64,000 nt of DNA, from assembly GCF_033118175.1 (NCBI RefSeq), contig NC_083689.1:21744501-21808500 (forward strand), read 5' to 3'. The DNA comes from Dama dama. Lineage: Eukaryota > Chordata > Mammalia > Artiodactyla > Cervidae. The notes under the pieces are model-generated. The model saw only the letters and a list, made by a program, of their open reading frames with translations, was not told the DNA's origin and made no database searches. The translations under genes were made by a program, and so were the position numbers. Below are positions 54,501-59,191 of this stretch, piece by piece (position 1 is the first letter of the stretch; every line of letters starts with the position of its first letter).

Positions 54501-55716
54501 TATGGCCATTCATAGGTGGTAAATGGCATTATTTTATTCCTTTTAGAAACATTTGAATTATTTGATGTGAATCAGCCTTTAGCATTTGAATCATTAACTA
54601 GAAATATATGTATACACACCTATCTGCATTACATATATTATTACATCTGTATCATAAGTGTAATTACATTTATACTATATATACATATATATAACTACAT
54701 CTGTACTATATATATAATTATATTCTTATATAGTAAGTATATATATGTACTATATATATATATAATTATATTCTTATTATATGTATTATTGGACTTCCTG
54801 GTGGCTCAGGGGTAAAGAACCTGCCTGCCAATGCAGAAGACTCAGGTTTGAACCATGGGTTACAAGGATCCCCTGGAGAAGGAAATGGCAACCCACTCCA
54901 GTATTCTTGCCTGGGAAATCCCATGGATGGAGGAGCCTTGCGGCGGGGCACAAAAGGTTCAGACACAACTTATTGACAACAATATATATTATTATATATA
55001 TATTATTGCATCTGCCACACACATACACACACACACACACACACACATGTCTGCACTATATGTAATATGTAATGTATTATGTGTATATGTATAATATTAA
55101 ATATATATGTGTGTGTATATGCTTTACCCACACAGGCACACCATCCTAACATGCTTAGTCACTTAGTCATGTCCAGCTCTTTGTGATCCCATGGACCATG
55201 GCCCGTCAGGCTCCTCTGTCCGTCGAATTCTCCAGGCATGAATACCAGAGTGGGTTGCCACACCCTCCTCCAGGGGATCCTCCTGACTCAGGGATCAAAC
55301 CTGAGTCTCTTGCGTCTCCTGCCACCAGAGAAGACATAGGGAGCTTCTATTATTAATGCCCCCCTCTCCCCGGTACAAGGGTTACAACAGAGACTTCAAA
55401 AGAGCAGGTGACTCGCTCACAGAGCTCTGCTCTGAACGACAGGCCCCAGCTGTCACTCCTTTATGTCAGCCCCCTCTGCTACCCATCACATGTAGAGACT
55501 TGGCCCCCCAGGTTCGGGCACCTCAGGCAAGGCCAGCAGCTGGGGCACAGAGTGGCTGTGCCCAACTCTCCAGCCCGGCCTCCTTTATAAACAGTGGTGA
55601 TTCAGCCCACCTTTCTCTCTCTTGCACAACGTACCTTGTTCTTGGCTCATGTCTACTTTGAGGTCCTCAGCCTTCTCTTCTTGACTCATCTGGGTTTCAG
55701 GCCTTACAGAGACCAT
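22503..55716 (-). CDS. ACSBG2: Acyl-CoA synthetase bubblegum family member 2, complete coding region in 13 exons
   Basis: The enzyme activates long-chain fatty acids with ATP and CoA to acyl-CoA; in mammals it is known mainly from testis (germline/Sertoli) and brainstem. Joining the 13 exons listed separately gives 2031 nt, 676 residues plus stop, with matching splice phases throughout and no internal stop. I recognise it by close similarity to human ACSBG2 as remembered (about 666 residues) from the N-terminal region to the C-terminus. Visible motifs: P-loop YTSGTTGQPKG (residues 236-246), SYLPLSHIAAQ (279-289), YGMSES (430-435), GWLHSGDLG (500-508), GRIKE (520-524) and ITAGGENV (526-533). 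No signal peptide or clear membrane segment is seen. Introns range from 89 bp (intron 11) to 8.3 kb (intron 6). The nearest relative is ACSBG1; the N-terminus and testis-type sequence fit ACSBG2 better. Residue 521 is Arg, where human ACSBG2 has His. Confidence 0.96.
22790..23130 (-). mobile_element. L2 3'-end fragment in ACSBG2 intron 12
   Basis: Follows the antisense L2 pattern: CTGCCTGAGGGCCTATGTAC, CTGCTGCCCCCTCAGCC, CCTTCCCAGATCC. Confidence 0.65.
23318..23564 (-). CDS. ACSBG2: ACSBG2 coding exon 12
   Basis: Residues 571-652 plus one base of Gly653 (247 nt). Starts CEVDKMTGEPLDTLNWEAIK, includes GSQATTVSEILDLRDPMV and GINAVNQKAISNAQKIQKW, and ends VILEKDFSISGGEL. This is the C-terminal domain that carries the bubblegum-type extension. 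Acceptor GGGGGCAG has little pyrimidine; donor GTGAGT is strong. Confidence 0.96.
23654..23793 (-). CDS. ACSBG2: ACSBG2 coding exon 11
   Basis: Residues 524-570 (140 nt). Reads EIIITAGGENVAPLPIENLV, KETIPIISNAMLVGDKAKF and LSILLTLK. GGEN is the conserved turn of the C-terminal domain in this enzyme class. Acceptor CGTTTCAG, donor GTAACG. Only 89 bp of intron separate it from exon 12. Confidence 0.95.
24590..25190. mobile_element. Ancient mammalian repeat split by a CHR SINE, intron 10
   Basis: The right part (GGACTTTCCAGTTTTGAGCC, AATAAACCTGC) resembles an old LTR/DNA-repeat end that I have not named. It is separated from the left part (24590-24795) by the SINE. Confidence 0.4.
24805..24998 (+). 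mobile_element. CHR-type SINE
   Basis: From GGGAGCTCCCTAGTGGTCC to an AATAAATGAATAAA tail; antisense to ACSBG2. Confidence 0.85.
25510..25717 (+). mobile_element. Bov-tA-type SINE
   Basis: Full-length, intron 10, antisense to the gene (GGGCTTCCCTGGTGGCTCAG to ACACGAGTTAGTGAC). Confidence 0.92.
26047..26264 (-). CDS. ACSBG2: ACSBG2 coding exon 10 (adenylate hinge)
   Basis: Residues 451-523 plus one base of Glu524 (218 nt). Reads SSGKIVAGCKNMLYQ, GVGEICLWGRHVFMGYLE, EGWLHSGDLGRLDNQGF and LFITGRIK. Asp506 in GWLHSGD would bind the ribose hydroxyls. GRIK marks the hinge between the large N-terminal and small C-terminal domains. Arg521 is the residue that is His in the human protein. Acceptor CTGGCAG, donor GTACTG. 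Confidence 0.96.
26468..26672 (+). mobile_element. Bov-tA-type SINE
   Basis: Full-length, intron 9, about 200 bp upstream (in gene direction) of exon 10. Confidence 0.93.
26745..26870 (+). mobile_element. CHR-type SINE
   Basis: Sense, with an A-rich AAAGAAAGAAAAG tail; intron 9. Confidence 0.82.
27190..27470 (+). mobile_element. L1 3' UTR, left part, split by BovB
   Basis: Typical text: GGGATAAATTGGGAGATTGG, ATAACTAATGAGAATCTACTG, GTGACCTAAATGGGAAGG. The element resumes at 30451 after the BovB pair. From 26871 to 27190 there is no recognised element. Confidence 0.75.
27470..27513. repeat. (CA)n microsatellite
   Basis: About 19-20 uninterrupted CA units between the split L1 and the first BovB piece. 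Confidence 0.95.
27514..28275 (+). mobile_element. BovB reverse-transcriptase fragment, decayed
   Basis: Reads VQAGFRKGRGTRDQIATICW and FIDYAKAFDCVDHNKL, then stops and frameshifts. The catalytic region reads YVDDTTLM, so Tyr-Val-Asp-Asp in place of the usual YADD. It ends by joining the endonuclease part of a second copy. Confidence 0.9.
28276..30450 (+). mobile_element. BovB (RTE LINE) with endonuclease and long open reverse transcriptase
   Basis: The endonuclease part (28300-28990: WTGMGEFNSNDHY, LGDWNSKVGSQEIPGVTG, CGSDHELL) is interrupted by stops. At about 28998 an internal deletion joins it to the region before the reverse transcriptase. The frame at 29202-29999 is open for 265 codons, with FIDYAKAFDCVDH, SPCLFNLYAEYIM and catalytic RYADDNTLM. 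A frameshift at the T run near 29975 moves the C-terminal part (VVMYGCESWTIKKAEH) to 29978-30439. Intron 9, antisense to ACSBG2. It cannot make the whole protein. Confidence 0.93.
30451..30522 (+). mobile_element. L1 3' UTR, right part
   Basis: CTGATTCACTTTGCTATACAG and CTCCAATAAAAG complete the L1 tail begun at 27190. The rest of intron 9 (30523-31394) has no clear element. Confidence 0.75.
31395..31628 (-). CDS. ACSBG2: ACSBG2 coding exon 9 (YGMSES motif)
   Basis: Residues 373-450 plus two bases of Ser451 (234 nt). Contains SYRMAKALVFTKIKNSLGLD, ISGAAPLNKETSEFFLSLDI and PIGEVYGMSESSGPHSIS. YGMSES (430-435) is the adenine-nucleotide binding motif; FISGAAPL is the conserved strand-turn before it. 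Donor GTACTG, acceptor TTCACAG. Confidence 0.96.
31749..31930 (-). CDS. ACSBG2: ACSBG2 coding exon 8
   Basis: Residues 313-372 plus two bases of Gly373 (182 nt). Reads GTLVNTLQEVKPTAFLGVPR, IWEKMHEKIKETVGKSSSL and RRKVFLWARNIGFKVNSKR, ending MPG. Acceptor CCCAGCAG, donor GTAAGT. Intron 8 to the next exon is only 120 bp and free of transposons. Confidence 0.96.
32545..32650. mobile_element. Short palindromic (inverted-repeat) DNA element inside L1
   Basis: The ends read TAGGGTGATCAACTGTCC and, on the other strand, GATCACCTTGTCCCTG, and stay complementary inward (GATTTGTCCAGAAC against GTTTACCAGGAC). About 106 bp, no coding capacity; probably a nonautonomous DNA transposon. Family not assigned. 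Confidence 0.55.
32948..33080 (-). mobile_element. Bov-tA-type SINE, truncated
   Basis: Only the 3' half in antisense (TAGTCATGTCTGACTCTTTG to ACCATTTCCTCCTCCAG); intron 7. Confidence 0.87.
33603..33722 (+). mobile_element. CHR-type SINE
   Basis: CAGGGAAGTCCCTGCAAGTC head, TTTGATCCTTGGTCAGGG middle; intron 7. Confidence 0.82.
33738..33950 (-). mobile_element. Bov-tA-type SINE
   Basis: Antisense full copy. A 19-20 base A run (34090-34111) and a short CA tract lie beyond it. Confidence 0.9.
34432..34608 (-). CDS. ACSBG2: ACSBG2 coding exon 7
   Basis: Residues 254-312 (177 nt, phase 0 at both ends). Reads ITWTAGSVARVYNLAYAPEK then QEVVVSYLPLSHIAAQMMDV and WVPIKVGAFIYFAEPDALK. The SYLPLSH block is a hallmark of the long-chain acyl-CoA synthetase fold. 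The first third (VARVYNLAYAPEKQ) differs from the human AVTKDFKLTDKHE. Acceptor GTTCTAG, donor GTATCA. Confidence 0.95.
34660..34675. repeat. (TCC)n microsatellite, short
   Basis: Five TCC units about 50 bp upstream (gene direction) of exon 7. Confidence 0.7.
34710..34880 (-). mobile_element. MIR SINE, intron 6
   Basis: GAGATGAGAAACCAGAGGCAC and AACTTGCCTGAGGCTGGG are the antisense MIR core. Confidence 0.65.
34998..35190 (+). mobile_element. CHR-type SINE
   Basis: GGGGCTTCCCTGCTGGTCCA to AAGACCCAACACAGCC; intron 6. Confidence 0.85.
35195..35310 (+). mobile_element. MIR SINE
   Basis: CACCATTTACTAGCTGAGTG, then CCTCATCTGTAAAATGGGC, directly after the CHR SINE. Confidence 0.65.
35333..35411. 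repeat. 79-bp direct repeat, left copy, flanking the intron-6 L1
   Basis: Aligned without gaps to 37889-37967 with four substitutions (75/79). It abuts the A tail of the L1, so it behaves as a target-site duplication of unusual length. Confidence 0.85.
35412..37888 (-). mobile_element. 5'-truncated bovine-type L1, intron 6
   Basis: About 2.5 kb holding the ORF2 C-terminal two thirds and 3' UTR. Open segments: 36709-37839 (376 codons, catalytic LFADDMILYIENP intact) and 35781-36599 (272 codons, CWRGCGEKGTLLHCWWECK to MEYYSAIKKNSFEPVLMRWM). Few frame breaks, so it is younger than the L1 at 11.9-20 kb. Transcribed in the sense direction within ACSBG2. The 5' junction has a short tandem duplication (TTTCAATTTGTTAATGTG repeated, 37834-37888). 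Confidence 0.93.
37889..37967. repeat. 79-bp direct repeat, right copy
   Basis: Partner of 35333-35411. It is followed by a short piece resembling an older L1 3' end (TTTTTATTGGAGTCTAGTTG). Confidence 0.85.
38110..38465 (-). mobile_element. L2 3'-end fragment
   Basis: CAGGACCTTTGCACTGGCC, TTTCACCTCTTAGAGAAGC and TGTCTTCCTGGGGGCC follow antisense L2. Confidence 0.65.
38650..38800 (+). mobile_element. MIR SINE
   Basis: TCTGACCTTGCTCAAGTCATG and CCCCATCTGTGAAAGGGG are the MIR core in sense orientation. Confidence 0.6.
38924..39548 (-). mobile_element. Decayed piggyBac-type DNA transposon
   Basis: TTAA at 38924-38927 and 39545-39548 flank terminal inverted repeats: left CATTATTGACTGGGGG, right (other strand) CATTATTGACTGGAGA. 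A second, subterminal copy of the motif (GTCAATAATGG) lies near 39494. Inside, the minus strand from about 39290 encodes an acidic Ser/Asp-rich start (SVSEYDSSS, stop, HSSDSDNTNVDPQEDKKP), like piggyBac transposase N-termini, now with stops. About 625 bp, so the transposase core is missing. Confidence 0.65.
39622..39838 (-). mobile_element. Bov-tA-type SINE
   Basis: Antisense full copy, intron 6 (AGCCGCTCAGTCATATCTGA to CTGAGCCACCCGGGGAAGC). Confidence 0.92.
39840..40290 (+). mobile_element. Ancient interspersed repeat, family not assigned
   Basis: The right end (CAAGTCACTCAGTTCTAGAG, GTTACACAGCAGTAGCTAAC) is a widely seen mammalian repeat ending. The left end is less clear. Confidence 0.5.
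40295..40440 (-). mobile_element. MIR SINE
   Basis: TTTCACAGGTGGGCAAACTG and GGTCACACAGCTAGCAAATG. Confidence 0.75.
40555..40930 (+). mobile_element. L2 fragment
   Basis: GCCAAGCACTGGAGACACAG, CAGGGAGGACTTCACAGAG and GCAAAGGCCAGTGTGTAC are in L2 sense order. Confidence 0.7.
40970..41095 (+). mobile_element. CHR-type SINE
   Basis: GGGACTTCCCTGCTAGTCCA to GTAGCCAAATAAAG; intron 6. Confidence 0.85.
41370..41545 (+). mobile_element. MIR SINE
   Basis: CCTGGCTCTGCCATGCTGCT, TGTGTGACCTGGACCC and CTTCAGTTTTCTCATCTG. Confidence 0.72.
41630..41860 (-). mobile_element. Ancient L1 3' end
   Basis: TTATCAAGGTTTAATTGACA, GAGGTGTACAAGTTGGTGC and CCACCATTGAAATGG follow antisense old L1 3' UTR. Confidence 0.65.
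41875..41960 (-). mobile_element. CHR-type SINE fragment
   Basis: Only the head part in antisense (AACCACTGGCCCTCCTAGG). Confidence 0.65.
42040..42325 (-). mobile_element. CHR-type SINE, long form
   Basis: Antisense, AATTTATGGCTGCACTGGG to CTGGACCGCCAGGAACGTCC; the last large element before exon 6 in intron 6. Confidence 0.83.
42500..42690 (-). mobile_element. MIR SINE
   Basis: CATTTTACAGATGAGGAAACC, TTGCCCAAGATCATAGAGC; ends about 195 bp after exon 6. Confidence 0.72.
42886..43035 (-). CDS. ACSBG2: ACSBG2 coding exon 6 (P-loop exon)
   Basis: Residues 204-253 (150 nt, phase 0 at both ends). Starts WDDFLELGSSIPDAQLDQII, continues KSQKANQCAVIIYTSGTTG and QPKGVMLSHDN. It carries the glycine/serine/threonine-rich ATP-binding P-loop of acyl-adenylate-forming enzymes, which positions the ATP phosphates. 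Acceptor TTTCTGTAG, donor GTAAGT. Confidence 0.96.
43180..43320 (+). mobile_element. MIR SINE, intron 5
   Basis: CCTCAGTTTCCTCATAGGT, AAATGGTTAGAACAGC. Confidence 0.65.
43622..43832 (-). mobile_element. Bov-tA-type SINE
   Basis: Antisense, intron 5 (AAGTCATTTCAGTTGTGTCT to CTTTACCACTTCACCACC). It splits an older unassigned repeat whose end (TTTGGAGTTAGGCTATTATC) lies at 43835-43975. Confidence 0.9.
43970..44110 (-). mobile_element. MIR SINE
   Basis: CTGGCAGATGAAGAAGTGG, GGTCACACACTAGGTAAAC. From 44110 to 44960 no element is recognised. Confidence 0.68.
44960..45110 (+). mobile_element. L1 3' end
   Basis: ATACATGTTTATGTATGGCTG, CTGTCCACCTGAAACTATC, and a tail AAATTAAAAGTTCAAAAG. From 45111 to 45820 no element is recognised apart from an A18-like run at 45637. 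Confidence 0.75.
45825..45960 (+). mobile_element. CHR-type SINE carrying a CTCF-like core
   Basis: Sense. Positions 45877-45889 read CTGCAGGGGGCGC, close to a CTCF half-motif; most copies here read CAGGGGGC followed by A, C or T, so this one gained the G by mutation. Confidence 0.82.
46490..46703 (-). mobile_element. Bov-tA-type SINE
   Basis: Antisense, intron 5; 46000-46490 before it has no recognised element. It forms an inverted pair with the copy at 46958. Confidence 0.88.
46958..47163 (+). mobile_element. Bov-tA-type SINE next to exon 5
   Basis: Sense on the plus strand, so antisense to the gene; its 3' end (GAGTCGGACATGACTTAGCG) is about 215 bp beyond the exon 5 donor and complementary to the BovB end on the other side of exon 5. 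Confidence 0.93.
47376..47462 (-). CDS. ACSBG2: ACSBG2 coding exon 5
   Basis: Residues 175-203 (87 nt, phase 0 at both ends). Reads IPSNKMETLKAIVQYKPPV then DDSKCKNLYS; donor GTAAGT. The acceptor TTTCTTTCAG is preceded at once by the 3' terminus of a sense-oriented BovB, so the branch-point region must lie in BovB-derived sequence. A Bov-tA in the opposite orientation lies about 215 bp beyond the donor. Exon skipping would keep the frame. Confidence 0.94.
47466..48543 (-). mobile_element. BovB, 5'-truncated, ending at the exon 5 acceptor
   Basis: About 1.08 kb of the reverse-transcriptase C-terminal region and 3' end, in gene sense. Remnants: KAGLKLNIQKTKIMTSGPI and SYEIKRCLLLGRKAMTNLD (47919-48191), PWTARRSNQLILKEINPEYS (47657-47842). 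The 3' terminus (GAGCGACTGAACAAC) lies about 10 bp from the exon 5 acceptor AG. Many stops. Confidence 0.92.
49508..49725 (-). mobile_element. Bov-tA-type SINE, intron 4
   Basis: Antisense. The region before it (48544-49507) is unassigned, with only a long chance frame; there may be an old L2 within 49100-49330. Confidence 0.9.
50022..50140 (+). mobile_element. CHR-type SINE
   Basis: GGGGAGTTTCCTGGCAGTCC to CACGCGGTGCAGCC, with AAC-rich tail. Confidence 0.83.
50443..50535 (+). mobile_element. CHR-type SINE with internal deletion
   Basis: GGACTTCCTTGGTGGTCCAG joins directly to ACTAAGATCCCACGTGCTG, omitting the box-B part; A14 tail. Confidence 0.78.
50793..51065 (+). mobile_element. CHR-type SINE, long form
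   Basis: TAGGATTTCCCTGGTCTCCA to GACCCAACACAACCC; intron 4. Confidence 0.83.
51403..51515 (+). mobile_element. CHR-type SINE
   Basis: GGGGACTTCCCTGATGATTC; about 200 bp beyond it is exon 4. Confidence 0.83.
51717..51837 (-). CDS. ACSBG2: ACSBG2 coding exon 4
   Basis: Residues 134-174 (121 nt). Reads GFCVGIYATNSADACEYV, THAKVNILLVENGAQLQKIL and Ser at the donor (TCG|GTAACA). Acceptor TTTTCCCAG. Upstream intron 3 (683 bp) contains a MIR and otherwise no element I can name. Confidence 0.95.
52015..52150 (-). mobile_element. MIR SINE, intron 3
   Basis: CCATTTTACAGATGAGGAAG, AGGGTCTCATAGTAAATAAG. Confidence 0.75.
52521..52609 (-). CDS. ACSBG2: ACSBG2 coding exon 3
   Basis: Residues 105-133 plus two bases of Gly134 (89 nt). 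It reads LGLEPFHSVGILGFNSIEW then ILAALGATFAG; the human counterpart has WFITAVGAILAG, so the end of this exon is more diverged than its neighbours. Acceptor CCCAG, donor GTAAG. The frame continues exactly from exon 2 and into exon 4. Confidence 0.93.
52825..53215 (-). mobile_element. Ancient L1 3' UTR split by a CHR SINE, intron 2
   Basis: TTTAAGTGCACAGCTCAGTG before, and CACACTGTTAGGCAACTGTC, CATCTTCCCAAACTGAAAC after, the insert at 52933-53045. Confidence 0.75.
52933..53045 (+). mobile_element. CHR-type SINE
   Basis: GGGGAATTCCCTAGTGGTTC to CCTCACAGTGTGACC. Confidence 0.84.
53528..53757 (-). CDS. ACSBG2: ACSBG2 coding exon 2
   Basis: Residues 28-104 (230 nt). It begins by completing Val28 and reads NPRLWTIHRDGEVLMRLS, then the conserved HGPGHESPMTIPEFFRES and FGTYPALASKKDGKWDVLNY, ending ARAMLK before a GTAAAT donor. 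This is the start of the AMP-binding enzyme fold. Intron 2 (52610-53527) holds an ancient L1 3' end split by a CHR SINE. Confidence 0.95.
54125..54525 (-). mobile_element. L1 3' UTR, intron 1
   Basis: ATTTTATTGAAGTATAGTTG, GTGCTACACAGTAGGACC and GACTTAGTATGATAATATC are antisense L1 3' end. 53758-54124 has no recognised element. Confidence 0.82.
54600..54790. repeat. AT-rich (TA/ATAC) simple repeat
   Basis: Degenerate TATATA, ATACAT and ACATCTGTACTATAT units repeat irregularly; the same repeat resumes at 54980-55120 after the SINE. Confidence 0.85.
54790..54978 (+). mobile_element. Bov-tA-type SINE inside AT-rich repeat
   Basis: GGACTTCCTGGTGGCTCAGG to GACACAACTTATTGACAAC; split the TA repeat. 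Confidence 0.92.
55015..55120. repeat. (CA)n and (TATG)n microsatellite
   Basis: About 12 CA units (55019-55047), then TATA/TGTG units. Confidence 0.85.
55150..55335 (-). mobile_element. Bov-tA-type SINE
   Basis: Antisense, intron 1 (CTTAGTCACTTAGTCATGTC to GTCTCTTGCGTCTCCTG), head part missing. Confidence 0.88.
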
Positions 55717-55727
55717 TCTTCACCGTG
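55635..55727 (-). CDS. ACSBG2: ACSBG2 exon with start codon (coding exon 1)
   Basis: A pyrimidine-rich acceptor (ending TTGCAG at 55728-55733) opens the exon. The ATG at 55716-55714 follows 11 nt of 5' UTR, so at least one noncoding exon lies further upstream (higher coordinates). It encodes residues 1-27 and the first base of Val28, then a GTACGT donor. The segment EKAEDLKVDMSQEQ aligns with the human N-terminus (AKDLEVDMNKTE). A downstream in-frame ATG (Met10) could also initiate. The first ATG is chosen because it is first after the acceptor and its purine at -3 (AAGAATGG) is acceptable. Confidence 0.85.
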
Positions 55728-55754
55728 CTGCAAGGCACAGAGCAAGAAACTTAG

Positions 55755-55980
55755 CATGTGCTACTAAGTTGCTCCTGTCGTGTCCAACTCTGTGGACCCT
55801 ATAGACTGTAGCCTGCCAGGCTGCTCTGTCCATGGGATTCTCCAGGCAGGAATACTGGAGTGGGCTGCCATGCCCTCCTCCAGGGGATCTTCCATACCCA
55901 GCGATCACACCTGTGTCTCTTACATCTGCTGTATTGACAGGAGGGTTCTTTACCACTAGCGCCACCCTGGAAGCCCCGGG
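55755..55980 (-). mobile_element. Bov-tA-type SINE
   Basis: Sits about 30 bp upstream of the first coding exon's acceptor, so the end of the 5' UTR intron is SINE-derived. Confidence 0.9.
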
Positions 55981-56369
55981 AACTTAGCAGGCCTGGTAAA
56001 GGAGCTGCAGGTCTGAAGCCAGCTCCAGTGTTGACTTAGTCATGTCGCCTAGAACCCTGGGATTGATTAGTCATGCCTGTCCTGGGCCTAGGAGGAGAGG
56101 AGCCAGGCCTGCATGCCAGATCATCCAGCAATTGTAAATCCAGAGCATGTGCAGTCTTCGAGTTTCCAGAAGAGTCTCTTGAACAATGAGAATGTAGAAG
56201 CTAGATCTATATGTGATCCTATGGGTGAGAGAGCATTTTGGAGTTTCCTGAAGAGAAGCAACTCTCCCAAGAGAGTCCTGTTCTGGTTCGTTTCCTTAAA
56301 GATAGTACAACAGAAAAACTCAAAGGCCTTAAAGGATAAAACAGAGTAAATTTTGGCACATAAAAAGTT

Positions 56370-57000
56370 TTAAGTTTTTCAAACAGCAAAGAATATCATG
56401 AACAGAATCAAAAGATCAACAACAAACTGAAAAAAAAAAAAAGGGCAACACATGTAATCAACCAAAGCCTGATTTCCTTAATATGTAAAGAATACCAATG
56501 AATCAATAAGAAAAAGACCAATAGCCCAATGAGAAAATGGGACAAAATCTTGAATAGACAGTTCTCTGAAAACAGTTTTAACTGACTTTTAAAAACAGGA
56601 AAAACAGGGAATTCTCTGGTGGTCTTGTGGCTAAGACTCTACACCCCCAGTGCAGGGGGCCCGGGTTTGATCTCTGGTCAGGGAACTAGACTGCACATAT
56701 TGCAACTAAGAGTCTGCATGCTGCAACTAAGATCTGATACAACCAAATTAACTTAAAAAAAAACAGAAAAACACGCTCCATCTCAGTCCAAAGAGAAATA
56801 CAGTAGAAAACACGATGCAGTTTTCACCTAGATAAAGTAAGACCCAAAAGACTGAAAAAGAACTCATGTTAGTGAGGGAGACTTTGGGATAACAAAGGCT
56901 CTCCTATACCGGGGTAAAAATCGATGCAACGCCTTTAGAGGATGTTTTGTCAGTAATCAGACTGAAGTTCACACAATCATAAATCCATTGGTAGAGGCCA
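56370..57000 (+). mobile_element. Ancient L1 ORF2 end split by a CHR SINE
   Basis: Before the insert: TTTCCTTAATATGTAAAGAA, GAAAATGGGACAAAATCTTG. After: AAAGAGAAATACAGTAGAA, GGGATAACAAAGGCTCTCC. Confidence 0.7.
56608..56762 (+). mobile_element. CHR-type SINE
   Basis: GGGAATTCTCTGGTGGTCTT to CAACCAAATTAACTT. Confidence 0.84.
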
Positions 57001-57185
57001 GTGCAGATTCCAGGCCACCCAGGGTCCTTGCATGCTCAGGAACTGGACACCACTGTTTGAATCCTTTTGTGTGTGATGTGGGGCGAGCACCACTCCTTAG
57101 CCATCCTTGACTTTCAATATGTTAATCCTTAAATCAAATAATATGCTTCTAAACATCTACATAACAAGAATTAATAGTTATTCTC

Positions 57186-57365
57186 CAGACATCCCTGGTG
57201 GCCCAGTGGCTAAGACTCTGCACTCCCAATGCAGGGGGCCTGAGTTTCATCCCCAGTCAGGGAACTAGATTCCACACACCACAACTAAAGAGTTCACATG
57301 CCACAACTAAAAATCCTGCATGCGGCAACTAAGACCTAGTACAGCCAAATAAATGATACATATTT
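57186..57365 (+). mobile_element. CHR-type SINE
   Basis: GACATCCCTGGTGGCCCAGT to TACAGCCAAATAAATG. Confidence 0.84.
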
Positions 57366-57373
57366 GTAAAAAT

Positions 57374-57955
57374 CAATTATTCTCATGGACTAAATTGTCT
57401 TCCCCGAAATTGTATGTTGAGGCCCTAACCCCTGAGTGATTGCATTTAGAGATGGAGCCTTGAGGAAAGTTGAGTGCCTGCTCATCACAGAGTCATGTCT
57501 GACTCTTGTGACCCCATGGACAGTAGCCTACCAGGCCCCTCTGTCCATGGGTATTCTCCAGGCAAGAATACTGGAGTGGGTTGCCATGCCCTCCTCCAAA
57601 GGATCTCCCTGACCCAGGGATCAATCCCACATCTCCTGCATTGGCAGGCAGATTCTTTACCACTGAGCCACCAGGGAAGCCCCTTGAGAAACACAACCAA
57701 GGTTAAATGAGGTCACAGGAGTAGGGCCCTAGTCCAATAGGATTGCTGTCCTCCTAAGAAGAGAAAAACAGCTCTCTTCCTCCACCATGTGAGGACACAG
57801 TGAGGAGGAGGCCATATGCAAGAGAGGCCTTAACAGACACCAGCACTGCTGAGACCTCAATCTTGAACTTCCAGCCCAGCCACAACAAGGAAAAGAAGTT
57901 CCTATTAAGCCACCCAATTCTACAGTGTTTTTGTTAACTGCAGACAGTTACATAA
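57374..57955 (+). mobile_element. MaLR-type (MLT1/MST-like) LTR split by a SINE
   Basis: TCCCCGAAATTGTATGTTGA, CCACCATGTGAGGACACAG, TATTAAGCCACCCAATTC follow the LTR consensus; noncoding, no internal retroviral region seen. Confidence 0.75.
57474..57685 (-). mobile_element. Bov-tA-type SINE
   Basis: Antisense copy inside the MaLR LTR (GTCATGTCTGACTCTTGTGA to CCACCAGGGAAGCCCC). Confidence 0.92.
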
Positions 57956-57989
57956 ATATCTTGAAAACTGTTTCTTAAATGAGCTCATG

Positions 57990-58380
57990 AATTCCATTTT
58001 CTTCATAGAGTGGAATGTTATTTGGCCAAGAAAAGGATAGAAGCACTGACACTCGCTACAATGTGGATGGACCTGGAGGACACGATGCTCAGTGAGAGAA
58101 GCCACACACAGAAGGACATGCAATGTGTGAGTCCATTTATATAAACGTTCATAGAGACAGAGTGGGTTTGTGGTTGCCAAGGGGCTGGGGAGGGAATGAG
58201 GAGTGACTTTTTATGGGCACAGAGTTTCCTTGTGGGGTGATGGAAATGTTTTGGAACTAAACAGAAACAAAGGTTGCTCAAGGTTGTGAATGTACTAGAT
58301 GCCACCCAGCCGCTTATCTTAAAATGGTTAATTTCACGTTATGCGACTCTCACCTCAATTAAAAAACACCAGAAATGTTG
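57990..58380 (+). mobile_element. Ancient L1 3' end
   Basis: ATAGAGTGGAATGTTATTTG, GATGGACCTGGAGGACACG, GTGGTTGCCAAGGGGCTG, TTCACGTTATGCGACTC. Confidence 0.8.
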
Positions 58381-58779
58381 ATTCACGCTTCCCGAAATGG
58401 AACGTTCTCCAAGACATAAAATTAAATAAAAAAAGCAAGATCCCGGACAACAAATACAGAAGGTGACTGGGCAGGCAGATGGATCCATGTATGTGACTCA
58501 AGAAAAAAAAGTTCTGCGTCTCTAGTCTAAGAGGTCATTACCTCCTGGGCAGACACGATGCAAAATGCCAGCAGTCTAACCCAGAGTTGACCACCAATGC
58601 CCTAAAAACAGGAAGATGAGAGAGAGGTCTCGGGTCACACAGTCCCCAGGCGCCTGTGGCCGTCAGCGGGCCTGCGCTGGTCTCGTCTGGCTTCACCAAC
58701 ACCAGGAACCCATCCTGCGTGCTCAGCAAGGGGGCGGGAGGGTCTCCACCCCGGGGGTCAGCCTGTCTCCTACCCGGGT

Positions 58780-58910
58780 GTTTCCTGATCATCTACTACT
58801 GTGAGCCAGGCAGGGCTCTAGCTAGTGGGCAACCAGATGGACAGAAATCCCTCCTGAAACCAACATTCTAGTTGGTGGAGACAGCTAGGGAACAAAGATC
58901 AATGAAGACA
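58780..58910 (+). mobile_element. L2 fragment
   Basis: GAGCCAGGCAGGGCTCTAG and ACATTCTAGTTGGTGGAGAC. 58440-58780 upstream is GC-rich and unassigned. Confidence 0.55.
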
Positions 58911-58914
58911 GTAA

Positions 58915-59190
58915 CAGGATGCGCCTCAAAAGCATCAGGCTGAGAGAAAGAAGCCAGGTATCAAAAGGCACAGAGTGTGTGAGTCCATTTGTAGGAAACA
59001 TCCAGACAGGCAAATCTGCACAGACAGAGTGGGTTTGTGGCTGCCTGAGGCTGAGGGAGGGGGGCGGGGAATGGCTGCTTAACATACATATGGTTTCCTT
59101 TTGGGGTGTTGAAAATATTTTGGAATTACATTACTGTGGATGTACTTCATGCCACTGAAGTATTCACTTTAAAATGGAGAATTTGGGGAC
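58915..59190 (+). mobile_element. Ancient L1 3' end
   Basis: A second copy of the pattern at 57990: GAGTCCATTTGTAGGAAAC, GTTTGTGGCTGCCTGAGG. Confidence 0.72.
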
Positions 59191-59191
59191 T

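Noticed and set aside
57374..57955. Endogenous retrovirus with coding genes
   Set aside because: Only an LTR of MaLR type is present, with no internal region.
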